Shown here: positions 44,909 to 52,804 of the stretch, one piece after another | Position numbering within the stretch: position 1 is the stretch's first letter | Layout of the letters: each line of letters starts with the position of its first letter | From: Motilimonas sp. E26 | GTDB lineage: Bacteria > Pseudomonadota > Gammaproteobacteria > Enterobacterales > CBDFNC01 | Assembly (NCBI RefSeq): GCF_021278025.1 | Contig: NZ_JAIBHJ010000005.1 | Coordinates: forward strand, 178,777-242,776 | Length of the DNA: 64,000 nt | Direction: 5' to 3' | Position numbers and translations under genes: made by a program | The notes under the pieces: model-generated | Database searches by the model: none | Told to the model about the DNA's origin: nothing | The model's input: only the letters and a program-made list of their open reading frames with translations

Positions 44909-45620
44909 CTCGCTGATAAAACCAGAAAAACAATCCAGTAGACACTAAGGCCATTAAAAACCATTGCCAGGCATAACCTATATGTTTCGCTGGCGTCATG
45001 GTGATTAAGGGCCATTCTTTAACAAAACCAATATTTTGATCAGGGCCGACCCGTAACACCGCCGGTGACAAAGACCAGCCTTGCTGCTGATAAAACACAG
45101 CTAACTTATCCATATCTAGCCCTTGTAACCGCTGCGGCCAAGTATCGCTTAATGGCTCATCACCTAACTGAAAACCCAAATTTGGTTGATGTAGCAACCC
45201 AGCAACCGCCACCGTGCCCTGCCAAGCTTCTAATCGAGATAAATCAGGCCAGCGCTGGCGATCGCCCAAACCAGAGACCCAACCCAAATTAACCAAAATG
45301 CGCTTATCACGCTTTTCACTATCACTGGGCGTTAGCGCCAGTAACACTTCGTAGCCCACCTCGCCTTGGTGCACTTTGTTATCCAGCAGCCATATTTTCG
45401 AAACATCTAACTCGCCAATCAGCTGAACCGTTTTTAAGCTCAGTTCTTCGGCACTTTGCTGCCATAGCGCATCAGTATCAGCCAAGGCTTGCGTTTGTGC
45501 TCCGCGATCTAAAATAGCCTGTTTTTGCGTGGCGCGATCCAATTGCCAAAACCCCGCCTTGATCATTAAGCCAATCAGAGCCAAGTTTAAAACTAAGAAA
45601 GAGATCCTTCTCCAGCGCAT
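44886..45620 (-). CDS. SURF1 family oxidase assembly protein
   Basis: A 244-residue protein with a membrane segment at each end (residues about 7-22 and 217-235). The periplasmic part has KTVQLIGELD, VLLALTPSD and ILVNLGWVSGLGDR, and it ends KHIGYAWQWFLMALVS, the classical SURF1 C-terminus. It helps insert haem A into subunit I. Its start is 10 bases from the divergent DUF2909 gene. Confidence 0.9.
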   Translation of the reverse strand: MRWRRISFLVLNLALIGLMIKAGFWQLDRATQKQAILDRGAQTQALADTDALWQQSAEELSLKTVQLIGELDVSKIWLLDNKVHQGEVGYEVLLALTPSDSEKRDKRILVNLGWVSGLGDRQRWPDLSRLEAWQGTVAVAGLLHQPNLGFQLGDEPLSDTWPQRLQGLDMDKLAVFYQQQGWSLSPAVLRVGPDQNIGFVKEWPLITMTPAKHIGYAWQWFLMALVSTGLFFWFYQRGGLYAKK

Positions 45621-45630
45621 AAGGCTCCCT

Positions 45631-45840
45631 ATGGTGATAAAAATTGTGATTATTGGCGTGGTACTTGCGGTACTGATTAATCTCGCATTAGCCTTACCTA
45701 CTTTGTTAAAGCAGCCCGATAAAAGTCTGCTAACTCGCTATCTAGGTCGTCGTTTGTTCGGCTCAGCCTTGGTGTTATTGATTATATTCATAGCCATCGC
45801 ATTAGGGCTGATCACACCAAACCCAGCCCCTTGGCACTAA
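45631..45840 (+). CDS. DUF2909 family membrane protein
   Basis: A 69-residue protein with two membrane segments around a basic loop (LLTRYLGRRLFGSALVLLII). It starts MVIKIVIIGVVLAVLINLAL with AAGG 6 bases upstream. It lies on the opposite strand between surf1 and the subunit III gene, the normal location of DUF2909 in marine gammaproteobacteria. It is probably a small oxidase assembly factor. Confidence 0.82.
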   Translation: MVIKIVIIGVVLAVLINLALALPTLLKQPDKSLLTRYLGRRLFGSALVLLIIFIAIALGLITPNPAPWH

Positions 45841-45852
45841 CCCAAGTTTAAT

Positions 45853-46746
45853 TTAAAGAATATAAACAAAGACAAATAAACACAGCCAAACCACATCGAC
45901 AAAATGCCAATACCAACTGCCCGCCTGAAAGCCAAAATGCTGCGCCGGGGTAAAGTGCCCCTTGAGTACACGACAAAACAGCACAAACAAAATAATGGTA
46001 CCTAAGGTAACGTGTAGGCCATGAAATCCAGTGAGCAAAAAGAAGGTATTACCGTATAAACCTGAGCTTAAAGTAAGGCCCATTTCTTGGTACGCATGAA
46101 TGTATTCTTCTGCTTGTAAAAACAAGAAAATGCAGCCTAACAACACCGTGAGGCCAAGCCCTAATTTCACTTGCGTGCGCAGGCCTCGCTCTAAATTGAT
46201 ATGAGCAAAATGCAAAGTAACTGAAGAAATTAATAGAATAATTGTATTGGCTAATGGCAACCCTTGCCAAGGCATCGCCGTCGTTGTAATGCCGCCGGGG
46301 GTAGTAACCAGCGGCCAGTGAGCTTGAAACTGCGGCCAAAGCACTTCATGTGTCATGGCATTATTCCCTGCTCCGCCCAACCACGGTACAGCAATCGTAC
46401 GAGCATAAAATAAGGCCCCAAAAAAAGCCAAAAAGAACATGATTTCTGAAAAGATAAACCAACTCATGCCTTGACGAAATGAGCGGTCCATTTGTGCACT
46501 GTACATACCCGACATCGACTCAGTAATGACATTACCAAACCAACCAAACAGCATGAAAATAATGACCACACTGCCGAGAAACAGCACCCAACTATATTGG
46601 TCGCCACCACCGCCAATCCAGCGCGCGGCCCCGAACGCCATCAAAAATAACCCGACCGCTCCAACAATCGGCCAAATACTTTGGCTTGGCACATAATAAG
46701 CCTCGGTTTTTTCAGTGGAATGTTGCTCAGAAGAAGTGCTAGACAT
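45853..46746 (-). CDS. ctaE: Cytochrome c oxidase subunit III
   Basis: A 297-residue protein with seven membrane segments, including FIFSEIMFFLAFFGALFYAR, GNTFFLLTGFHGLHVTLGTI and the terminal GSWYWHFVDVVWLCLFVFVYIL-type ending. It stabilises the aa3-type core. It follows ctaG by 12 bases. Confidence 0.95.
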   Translation of the reverse strand: MSSTSSEQHSTEKTEAYYVPSQSIWPIVGAVGLFLMAFGAARWIGGGGDQYSWVLFLGSVVIIFMLFGWFGNVITESMSGMYSAQMDRSFRQGMSWFIFSEIMFFLAFFGALFYARTIAVPWLGGAGNNAMTHEVLWPQFQAHWPLVTTPGGITTTAMPWQGLPLANTIILLISSVTLHFAHINLERGLRTQVKLGLGLTVLLGCIFLFLQAEEYIHAYQEMGLTLSSGLYGNTFFLLTGFHGLHVTLGTIILFVLFCRVLKGHFTPAQHFGFQAGSWYWHFVDVVWLCLFVFVYIL

Positions 46747-46758
46747 AACCGTGCTCCT

Positions 46759-47295
46759 TTAGCCTTTTTGCTGCGGCTGAGGCAGTTCGTATAAGGTATA
46801 AGACAAGGTAAGAGTGCTGATATCTTGCGGCAACTCGGTATCGACAAAAAACCGCAGCGGCAAAGTGGCAGTCTCGCCCGCAGCAAGGGGTTGCTGATTA
46901 AAGCAAAAACACTCGGTCTTATTTAAATAATTAGCGCCTTGCCCAGGTGATACCGATGGCACCGCTTGTCCAACTTGGTCCTTCGCGCTGAGATTCGTGG
47001 CGATAAATTCCATTTCGTACATCTGACCGGGATGAACTTTTAATTGCTCAACCTTAGGCGTGAGCTGCCATTGCATGCCCTTGCTGATGTAAGTGACAAA
47101 CTCGACTGTGACAATACGTTCAATATCAATACCTTGGCTACTTTGAGCTTGCGCATTCACAATATTACTGGTTTTACCGTTCAGCCCAGTTAAATCACAA
47201 AACACCTGATACAAAGGCACCAACGCAAAGCCAAAGCCAAACATGCCAAAAACGACAAGGCATAATCCACCAACTAAACGCCGTGAGCTGGCCAT
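46759..47295 (-). CDS. ctaG: Cytochrome c oxidase assembly protein CtaG/Cox11
   Basis: A 178-residue protein with an N-terminal membrane anchor and the copper-binding motif CFCFNQQPL, which delivers copper to the CuB site of subunit I. PLYQVFCDLTGLNGKT is the conserved beginning. It lies between subunit I and III genes as is typical. Confidence 0.94.
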   Translation of the reverse strand: MASSRRLVGGLCLVVFGMFGFGFALVPLYQVFCDLTGLNGKTSNIVNAQAQSSQGIDIERIVTVEFVTYISKGMQWQLTPKVEQLKVHPGQMYEMEFIATNLSAKDQVGQAVPSVSPGQGANYLNKTECFCFNQQPLAAGETATLPLRFFVDTELPQDISTLTLSYTLYELPQPQQKG

Positions 47296-47296
47296 G

Positions 47297-48913
47297 TTAT
47301 TTAATCTCAGGTGGTGTGGTATGAGTATGATAAGGCGCAGGAGAAGGCATTTCCCACTCTAAACCTTCAGCGCCTTCCCAAGGTTTGGCGGCGGCGCGCT
47401 CACCTTTGCCACGCATACACTTAATCACCACCACTAAGAAAATCAGTTGCGATAAACCAAAGGCAAAGCCACCGAGACTAACCACCGCATTCACATTAGC
47501 AAACTGCAGTGCATAATCGGGGATCCGTCTTGGCATACCCGCTAAGCCTAAAAAGTGCATCGGGAAAAACAGCACATTGACTGAAATTAACGAGCACCAA
47601 AAATGCCACTTAGCTAACCCTTCGTCATACATATAACCCGTCCATTTCGGTAGCCAGTAATAACTCGCAGCCATAATGGAAAAAATCGCGCCCGACACTA
47701 AAACATAATGAAAATGTGCCACCACAAAATAGGTATCGTGATATTGAAAATCCACTGGCGTGATCGCCAACATCAACCCAGAAAAACCACCGATGGTAAA
47801 TAGCACAATAAAAGCAATGGCAAACAGCATTGGCACTTCAAAGGTGAGAGAGCCGCGCCACATCGTTGCAACCCAGTTAAATACCTTCACCCCAGTCGGA
47901 ATGGAAATCAGCATAGTGCAATACATAAAGAACAATTCAGCAGCGACCGGCATCCCAGTGGTAAACATGTGATGGGCCCAAACTAAAAAGCTTAATCCCG
48001 CGATAGACGCGGTGGCATACACCATAGAAGCGTAACCAAACAAAGGCTTACGTGAAAAAGTAGGGACAATGGCTGAGATGATGCCAAATGACGGCAAAAT
48101 CATAATGTACACTTCAGGGTGACCAAAAAACCAAAAAATATGCTGAAACATCACCGGATCGCCGCCGCCGGCGGCATCAAAAAAGCTGGTACCAAAATAT
48201 TTATCTGTCAGCACCATGGTCACCACTCCAGCCAACACAGGCATGACTGCAATCAATAAGAAAGCAGTGATCAACCACGTCCAAACAAATAGCGGTAACT
48301 TCATCATAGTCATGCCCGGCGCACGTAAGTTGACTATGGTAACAATGACATTAATGGCCCCCATAATTGAGCTAATCCCCATCAAATGAACCGCAAACAC
48401 GAATAACGCGGTGCTATCAGGGCTGTATTTGGTCGATAATGGGGCATAAAAAGTCCAACCAAAATTGGGGCCGCCGCCTTCCATAAATAAGGTCATTAGC
48501 ATTAAGCTAAAGGCAAAAGGTAAAATCCAAAAACTCCAGTTATTCATTCGTGGCAATGCCATGTCTGGCGCGCCTATCATTACCGGGATCATCCAGTTGG
48601 CTAAACCAACGAAAGCTGGCATTACCGCACCAAACACCATAATTAAACCGTGCACTGTGGTCATTTGATTAAAGAAATTTGGCTCAAGCAATTGCAATCC
48701 AGGTTGAAATAGCTCAGCACGGATCACCATCGCCATCGCACCGCCAGTCAAAAACATGGCAAAGCTAAACAGCAGATACAAGCTGCCAATGTCTTTATGG
48801 TTTGTGGTGTAAACCCAACGTGCTAAAAAACCCTTAGGCTTATGGTCGTGCCCTTCATGAATATGCTCGTCGGCATCTGAAACGAGCGGGTTAGAAGCGG
48901 ATCCTGTACTCAT
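47297..48913 (-). CDS. ctaD: Cytochrome c oxidase subunit I
   Basis: A 538-residue haem-copper oxidase core with about twelve membrane segments. The haem and CuB ligands are in TTVHGLIMVFG, FFGHPEVYIMILPSFG, WAHHMFTTG and FVVAHFHYVLVSG. YGYASM-like Tyr region GHPEVY provides the cross-linked Tyr. It forms the aa3-type terminal oxidase with its neighbours, consistent with the haem A synthesis genes downstream. Confidence 0.97.
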   Translation of the reverse strand: MSTGSASNPLVSDADEHIHEGHDHKPKGFLARWVYTTNHKDIGSLYLLFSFAMFLTGGAMAMVIRAELFQPGLQLLEPNFFNQMTTVHGLIMVFGAVMPAFVGLANWMIPVMIGAPDMALPRMNNWSFWILPFAFSLMLMTLFMEGGGPNFGWTFYAPLSTKYSPDSTALFVFAVHLMGISSIMGAINVIVTIVNLRAPGMTMMKLPLFVWTWLITAFLLIAVMPVLAGVVTMVLTDKYFGTSFFDAAGGGDPVMFQHIFWFFGHPEVYIMILPSFGIISAIVPTFSRKPLFGYASMVYATASIAGLSFLVWAHHMFTTGMPVAAELFFMYCTMLISIPTGVKVFNWVATMWRGSLTFEVPMLFAIAFIVLFTIGGFSGLMLAITPVDFQYHDTYFVVAHFHYVLVSGAIFSIMAASYYWLPKWTGYMYDEGLAKWHFWCSLISVNVLFFPMHFLGLAGMPRRIPDYALQFANVNAVVSLGGFAFGLSQLIFLVVVIKCMRGKGERAAAKPWEGAEGLEWEMPSPAPYHTHTTPPEIK

Positions 48914-48914
48914 G

Positions 48915-50099
48915 TTATAGGTCCTTCTGCTGCATCACCGCTTTTACTTGCGCGGGTTGGATCACGTCGCCGGTATTGTTTCCCCAAGCATTTCGCTCGT
49001 AGCCAATCACGGCAGCTAATTCTTTTAACGTTAATTGTTTACCAAACGCTTGCATCGCGGTGCCTGGCTTACCATGCACAACAATGTTGATGTGGCCTAA
49101 CATGTCTTGGGTAGCAATTTGACTACCTTTAAGGGCGGGAAATACGCCAGCCAAACCTTCACCACTCGCTTGATGGCATGCGGCGCAATGCTTGTTATAA
49201 ACTTGCTCACCTAGTCGCATCATTTCATCCATGTCCATACTCATGGCCAACATGGCTTGCTCTTCGGCTTTGGCTGCTACAGCTTTTTGCTCTTGCTCAG
49301 CTAACCAAGCTTCAAACTCTTCAACGGGTTTCGCGATCACCACAATAGGCATAAACCCATGATCTTTTCCGCACAACTCAGCACATTGACCGCGATAAAT
49401 GCCGGGCTCATTAATCCGAGTCCACGCTTCATTAATAAAGCCGGGATTAGCGTCTTTTTTCACGGCAAAGGCAGGCACCCACCAAGAATGAATCACATCT
49501 TCTGAAGTCACCAAAAAGCGCACCTTTTGGCCAACAGGCAAAACCAATGGATAGTCCACTTCAAGTAGGTAGTTTTCGCGCTTTTGTTTTTGGTTATGAA
49601 TTTGATCTTGGCGGCTGGCCAGTAAACTATAGTATTCAACATCGTGGCCAAAATATTTATAGTGCCACTTCCACTGTGAGCCCGTCACTTGAATGGTTAA
49701 ATCCGCATCACTGGGGTCTTCCATCGCAATTAAGGTTTTCGTGGCAGGGATCGCCATACCAATCAAGATCGCAAAAGGGATGGCGGTCCAAATAATTTCG
49801 ACTTTGGTATTCTCATGAAATTGCGCCGCTTGCGCGCCTTTATCTTTACGGTGATTAAAGATAGCCCAAAACATTGCAGCAAAAACCACTAGGCCAATCA
49901 CACAGCAGATAATAAAAATAGTCATGTGCAAGTCGTAAACTTGCTGACTGATATCGGTCACGCCTTCAGTTAAGTTAAACGGCATTGATTTGGCTAACAA
50001 TGAGTTTGAAAAGCTCACTATTAAAACCAAGCAACAACATTTACAAACTGAGCGGATGAACAATAGAATTTTAAACATTGAACGATCTAGCTGGCTCAC
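48915..50099 (-). CDS. ctaC: Cytochrome c oxidase subunit II with fused cytochrome c domain
   Basis: A 394-residue protein. A signal-like N-terminus and two membrane segments precede the CuA domain, whose ligands are in QCAELCGKDHGFMPI. A C-terminal cytochrome c domain has CAACH (haem attachment) and a distal Met in GKPGTAMQAFG. It accepts electrons from cytochrome c. It is the first gene of the oxidase operon; a start nearer to MFKILLF is possible. Confidence 0.95.
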   Translation of the reverse strand: MSQLDRSMFKILLFIRSVCKCCCLVLIVSFSNSLLAKSMPFNLTEGVTDISQQVYDLHMTIFIICCVIGLVVFAAMFWAIFNHRKDKGAQAAQFHENTKVEIIWTAIPFAILIGMAIPATKTLIAMEDPSDADLTIQVTGSQWKWHYKYFGHDVEYYSLLASRQDQIHNQKQKRENYLLEVDYPLVLPVGQKVRFLVTSEDVIHSWWVPAFAVKKDANPGFINEAWTRINEPGIYRGQCAELCGKDHGFMPIVVIAKPVEEFEAWLAEQEQKAVAAKAEEQAMLAMSMDMDEMMRLGEQVYNKHCAACHQASGEGLAGVFPALKGSQIATQDMLGHINIVVHGKPGTAMQAFGKQLTLKELAAVIGYERNAWGNNTGDVIQPAQVKAVMQQKDL

Positions 50100-50352
50100 A
50101 TGACCTCTCCTCTGTCACCGCCAACGGTCGAGGCCAACAAAGTTGGCCTCTTCCCCAAGTAGGTAAAGCTAAGCTCCCCGCTACGTTCACCTAAGACAAG
50201 TAAAGCAGCTTTTAACCATTTGTAAAATTTATGTTAATTTTTTTGTGGCAAGAATTAAGCGCGTAGCAGTAAAATGAGAGTCGTCCAATGTTGGCAAGAA
50301 AAATTTATTGTAAAGGGGGGCTAATCAGAAGAAAGCAAACAAGCGCAGAAGT
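50100..50352. other. Intergenic region upstream of the oxidase operon
   Basis: These 253 bases hold no gene. They should carry the promoter for the leftward ctaC operon. AT-rich tracts around 50225-50250 are the likeliest place. I see no clear regulatory box. Confidence 0.5.
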
Positions 50353-50380
50353 AAAAAATGACCGCCTTGAATAAGGCGGC
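50353..50380 (-). terminator. Rho-independent terminator after lexA
   Basis: CCGCCTT and AAGGCGG form a 7-base stem with a 4-base loop. On the minus strand it is followed by TCATTTTTT. It ends the lexA transcript 31 bases after the stop. Confidence 0.88.
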
Positions 50381-50410
50381 TTGAATTCTGGTTAACTAGG
50401 TAACAACAGG

Positions 50411-51034
50411 TTACATCCAATCTGCGTTGCGAATAACGCCAACTGCGATACCTTCAACATCGAAATGCTCACTGGCTAAATCAACCTTAATGGTATTGAA
50501 CTCTTCATTTTCGGGGTGTAGCAGCACTTGTCGTCCATCACGCTGAAAACGTTTTACTGTTACTTCATCTTCAACCCGAGCCACGATCACTTGGCCGTTG
50601 TGCACATCTTTGGTTTTATGCACTGCAAGTAAATCACCGTCCATAATCCCAATGTCTTTCATACTCATACCACTAACGCGTAACAAGAAATCAGCACTGG
50701 GGTGAAATAAGTTCGGATCCACTTTGTAATTACACTCAACATGCTCTTGCGCCAATATGGGCTCACCTGCAGCAACTCGGCCAATAAGGGGTAGCCCTTC
50801 ATCTTCATTGGCAGCAGGCTCTGCTTCTACCAAACGAATACCACGAGAGGTTCCAGGCATCATTTCAATCACGCCTTTTTTGGCCAAGGCCTTCAAATGC
50901 TCTTCAGCTGAGTTAGCACTTTTAAAGCCTAACTGTTTGGCTATTTCCGCTCGCGTTGGCGGCAGCCCAGTATCGGCAATGTTATCTTTAATTAATTCCA
51001 GAATTTCTGCTTGGCGCGGTGTTAATGGTTTCAT
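50411..51034 (-). CDS. lexA: SOS repressor LexA
   Basis: A 207-residue repressor. The winged-helix domain starts [15 protein letters not shown]. The self-cleavage site is Ala89-Gly90 in GRVAAGEP, and the serine-lysine dyad is Ser124 (RVSGMSMKD) and Lys161 (EVTVKRF). RecA filaments trigger cleavage, which switches on DNA repair genes. Two SOS boxes lie just upstream, so it represses itself. Confidence 0.97.
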   Translation of the reverse strand: MKPLTPRQAEILELIKDNIADTGLPPTRAEIAKQLGFKSANSAEEHLKALAKKGVIEMMPGTSRGIRLVEAEPAANEDEGLPLIGRVAAGEPILAQEHVECNYKVDPNLFHPSADFLLRVSGMSMKDIGIMDGDLLAVHKTKDVHNGQVIVARVEDEVTVKRFQRDGRQVLLHPENEEFNTIKVDLASEHFDVEGIAVGVIRNADWM

Positions 51035-51043
51035 GATTACAGC

Positions 51044-51059
51044 CTGTTTTTATATACAG
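51044..51059. promoter_or_regulatory. LexA box 1 (SOS box)
   Basis: CTGT-N8-ACAG with an AT-rich centre, an exact match to the gammaproteobacterial LexA consensus. It lies 9 bases upstream of the lexA start. Confidence 0.92.
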
Positions 51060-51063
51060 TTAA

Positions 51064-51079
51064 CTGTGAGTATATACAG
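51064..51079. promoter_or_regulatory. LexA box 2 (SOS box)
   Basis: A second CTGT-N8-ACAG site, five bases further upstream than the first. Tandem boxes are common before lexA and give tight autoregulation. Confidence 0.92.
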
Positions 51080-51134
51080 TTAAATCAAAGCGGGCAAGCC
51101 TACCTTGTAATTCGGTGCTGAGCTCTTTTAGCGA

Positions 51135-52175
51135 CTAACCATAAAACCTGGCTTTGTTACGGCGTTTAGGCGACCAAAAAATAGTTAAGGCAAATTTAAA
51201 CACCTTTAGCTGTGGTACCAATTGAGCACTTAACAGTAAATAGTTAAATGCTGCACTTTTGTCTCCATGCTGCTTTAGAGCATCCCAAGCTGCATTAAAA
51301 TAGACTTGGGCTAATGCTGACTTAGCTTGTTTTCTGACTTCCTTGAGACTCGACAACTTGCAACAAATCCCATAAAAACGCTTCTTAAGCATTAAATTGG
51401 CTTCAAGTTGTTGATGATTAGACTGCCCACTCGAAAAATACCGCTGGCCTTCACACCGCGCGAGATAAGACCGAGCCCGATGGAACCCAAGTTTTACTAA
51501 ACAGCTAGCGTACAAAGCAAATTCACAATCATTAAGCTCATCTAACAAACGAGCTTCGCGCGCACAGTCAATCGTATCGCGACCATCATAAGCTGCTTGG
51601 TGCGCTAAGTTTCGAACATGGTTGACCTCTAACCACAGTTGTTTTTTAGCTAACGGATGCTGTAATGCGGAAGGGGCTAATTGTAACAATGCAGAGCAAG
51701 CATTTGTTAAATAATCTAGTTCAGGAGCCAGCTCCATTGGCTGTGCTAGCGCCATAAAACGTTCAAGTGCCACCCCTTGATTACGATTGAAGTAGTCACC
51801 ACGCTCACCAAAACCTGTTACGTTCAGATACAACAAATCCAGTTTATGCGCTCTTAGGGCCGCCATTGCTATATCGAGTGAACCAGCAGCTAAACGATCA
51901 TCATCATCTAATTGGTAAATGTACTGCCCTGATGCCAATTCACAGCCTTTTTGACGCACGCGATAAATACCAATACTGGTTTCATTGCGATGAACTTTCA
52001 CCTGAGAGCCAAAGCGCTGTTGTAATGCCACCTCATTTACTGCGGGCTCTGAAGCATCATCAATAACTAGAATTTCACTTGGCGATGCGTAGCTACCAAT
52101 AGCACTTTCGACAGCCTGAGGTAACAATTGGGGCCGATTATGAGTGGGGATAACAATGGTAAGCGAAGGTGGCAT
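51135..52175 (-). CDS. GT2 family glycosyltransferase
   Basis: A 346-residue GT-A glycosyltransferase. It begins LTIVIPTHNRPQLLPQAVES, with the acidic ILVIDDASE and the metal-binding LDDDDR. The C-terminal 150 residues are helical and lack known motifs. GGAG lies 8 bases before ATG 52175. It interrupts the usual lexA-dgkA-plsB neighbourhood. The acceptor is unknown; a surface polysaccharide is likely. Confidence 0.85.
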   Translation of the reverse strand: MPPSLTIVIPTHNRPQLLPQAVESAIGSYASPSEILVIDDASEPAVNEVALQQRFGSQVKVHRNETSIGIYRVRQKGCELASGQYIYQLDDDDRLAAGSLDIAMAALRAHKLDLLYLNVTGFGERGDYFNRNQGVALERFMALAQPMELAPELDYLTNACSALLQLAPSALQHPLAKKQLWLEVNHVRNLAHQAAYDGRDTIDCAREARLLDELNDCEFALYASCLVKLGFHRARSYLARCEGQRYFSSGQSNHQQLEANLMLKKRFYGICCKLSSLKEVRKQAKSALAQVYFNAAWDALKQHGDKSAAFNYLLLSAQLVPQLKVFKFALTIFWSPKRRNKARFYG

Positions 52176-52299
52176 GACGAGACTCCGAAGCAATAAAGTA
52201 CTCGTCAAGTGTAGTCAAAGCAGGCTGGCAATAGGTCAGACCTGGAGCTTTAAAAATGAATTAATGAAAAGCCATTATTAAATCAACAACATACAATAA

Positions 52300-52656
52300 T
52301 TAAAACAGTAAAATATCAGCCCATACATATACTGTAAGCGTTAACGCCACAAACACCGCTGCGGAGCCTAAGTCTTTAGCACGTCCCGCTAGCTCGTGCT
52401 TTTCTAAACCAACGCGGTCAACCACAGCTTCAACCGCTGAGTTTAACAATTCCACAATGATCACCAGCAGCAAACAAGCAATCATTAAAATACGCTCTAC
52501 TTGTTCAACATCCAACCAACAAGCAAGGGGAATAAATATCACTGCTAACAACAACTCTTGGCGAAATGCCGCCTCATGTTTAAAAGCATGCTGAAAACCC
52601 TGAAGAGAATAAATACCTGCCATAAAAATTCGCTTTAACCCGGTATTTTTTTCCAT
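52300..52656 (-). CDS. dgkA: Diacylglycerol kinase
   Basis: A 118-residue inner-membrane enzyme with three membrane segments and the catalytic VELLNSAVEAVVDR, and HELAGRAKDLGSAAVFVAL. It phosphorylates diacylglycerol released during membrane-derived oligosaccharide or lipid A modification. It is divergent from plsB, as in related bacteria. Confidence 0.94.
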   Translation of the reverse strand: MEKNTGLKRIFMAGIYSLQGFQHAFKHEAAFRQELLLAVIFIPLACWLDVEQVERILMIACLLLVIIVELLNSAVEAVVDRVGLEKHELAGRAKDLGSAAVFVALTLTVYVWADILLF

Positions 52657-52804
52657 TTTTATGTCCTTTTTTTCATAAATTGCCGCTACTTTTAGTGTAT
52701 TTTAGCGCCATCTAACTCGCGTAGCTTGGCCATAAGATATGACAAGCAAGCGACAGGTGCTAACAATTTATCTATTAATCAGCAATTAAGGCTAAGGGCA
52801 TTCG

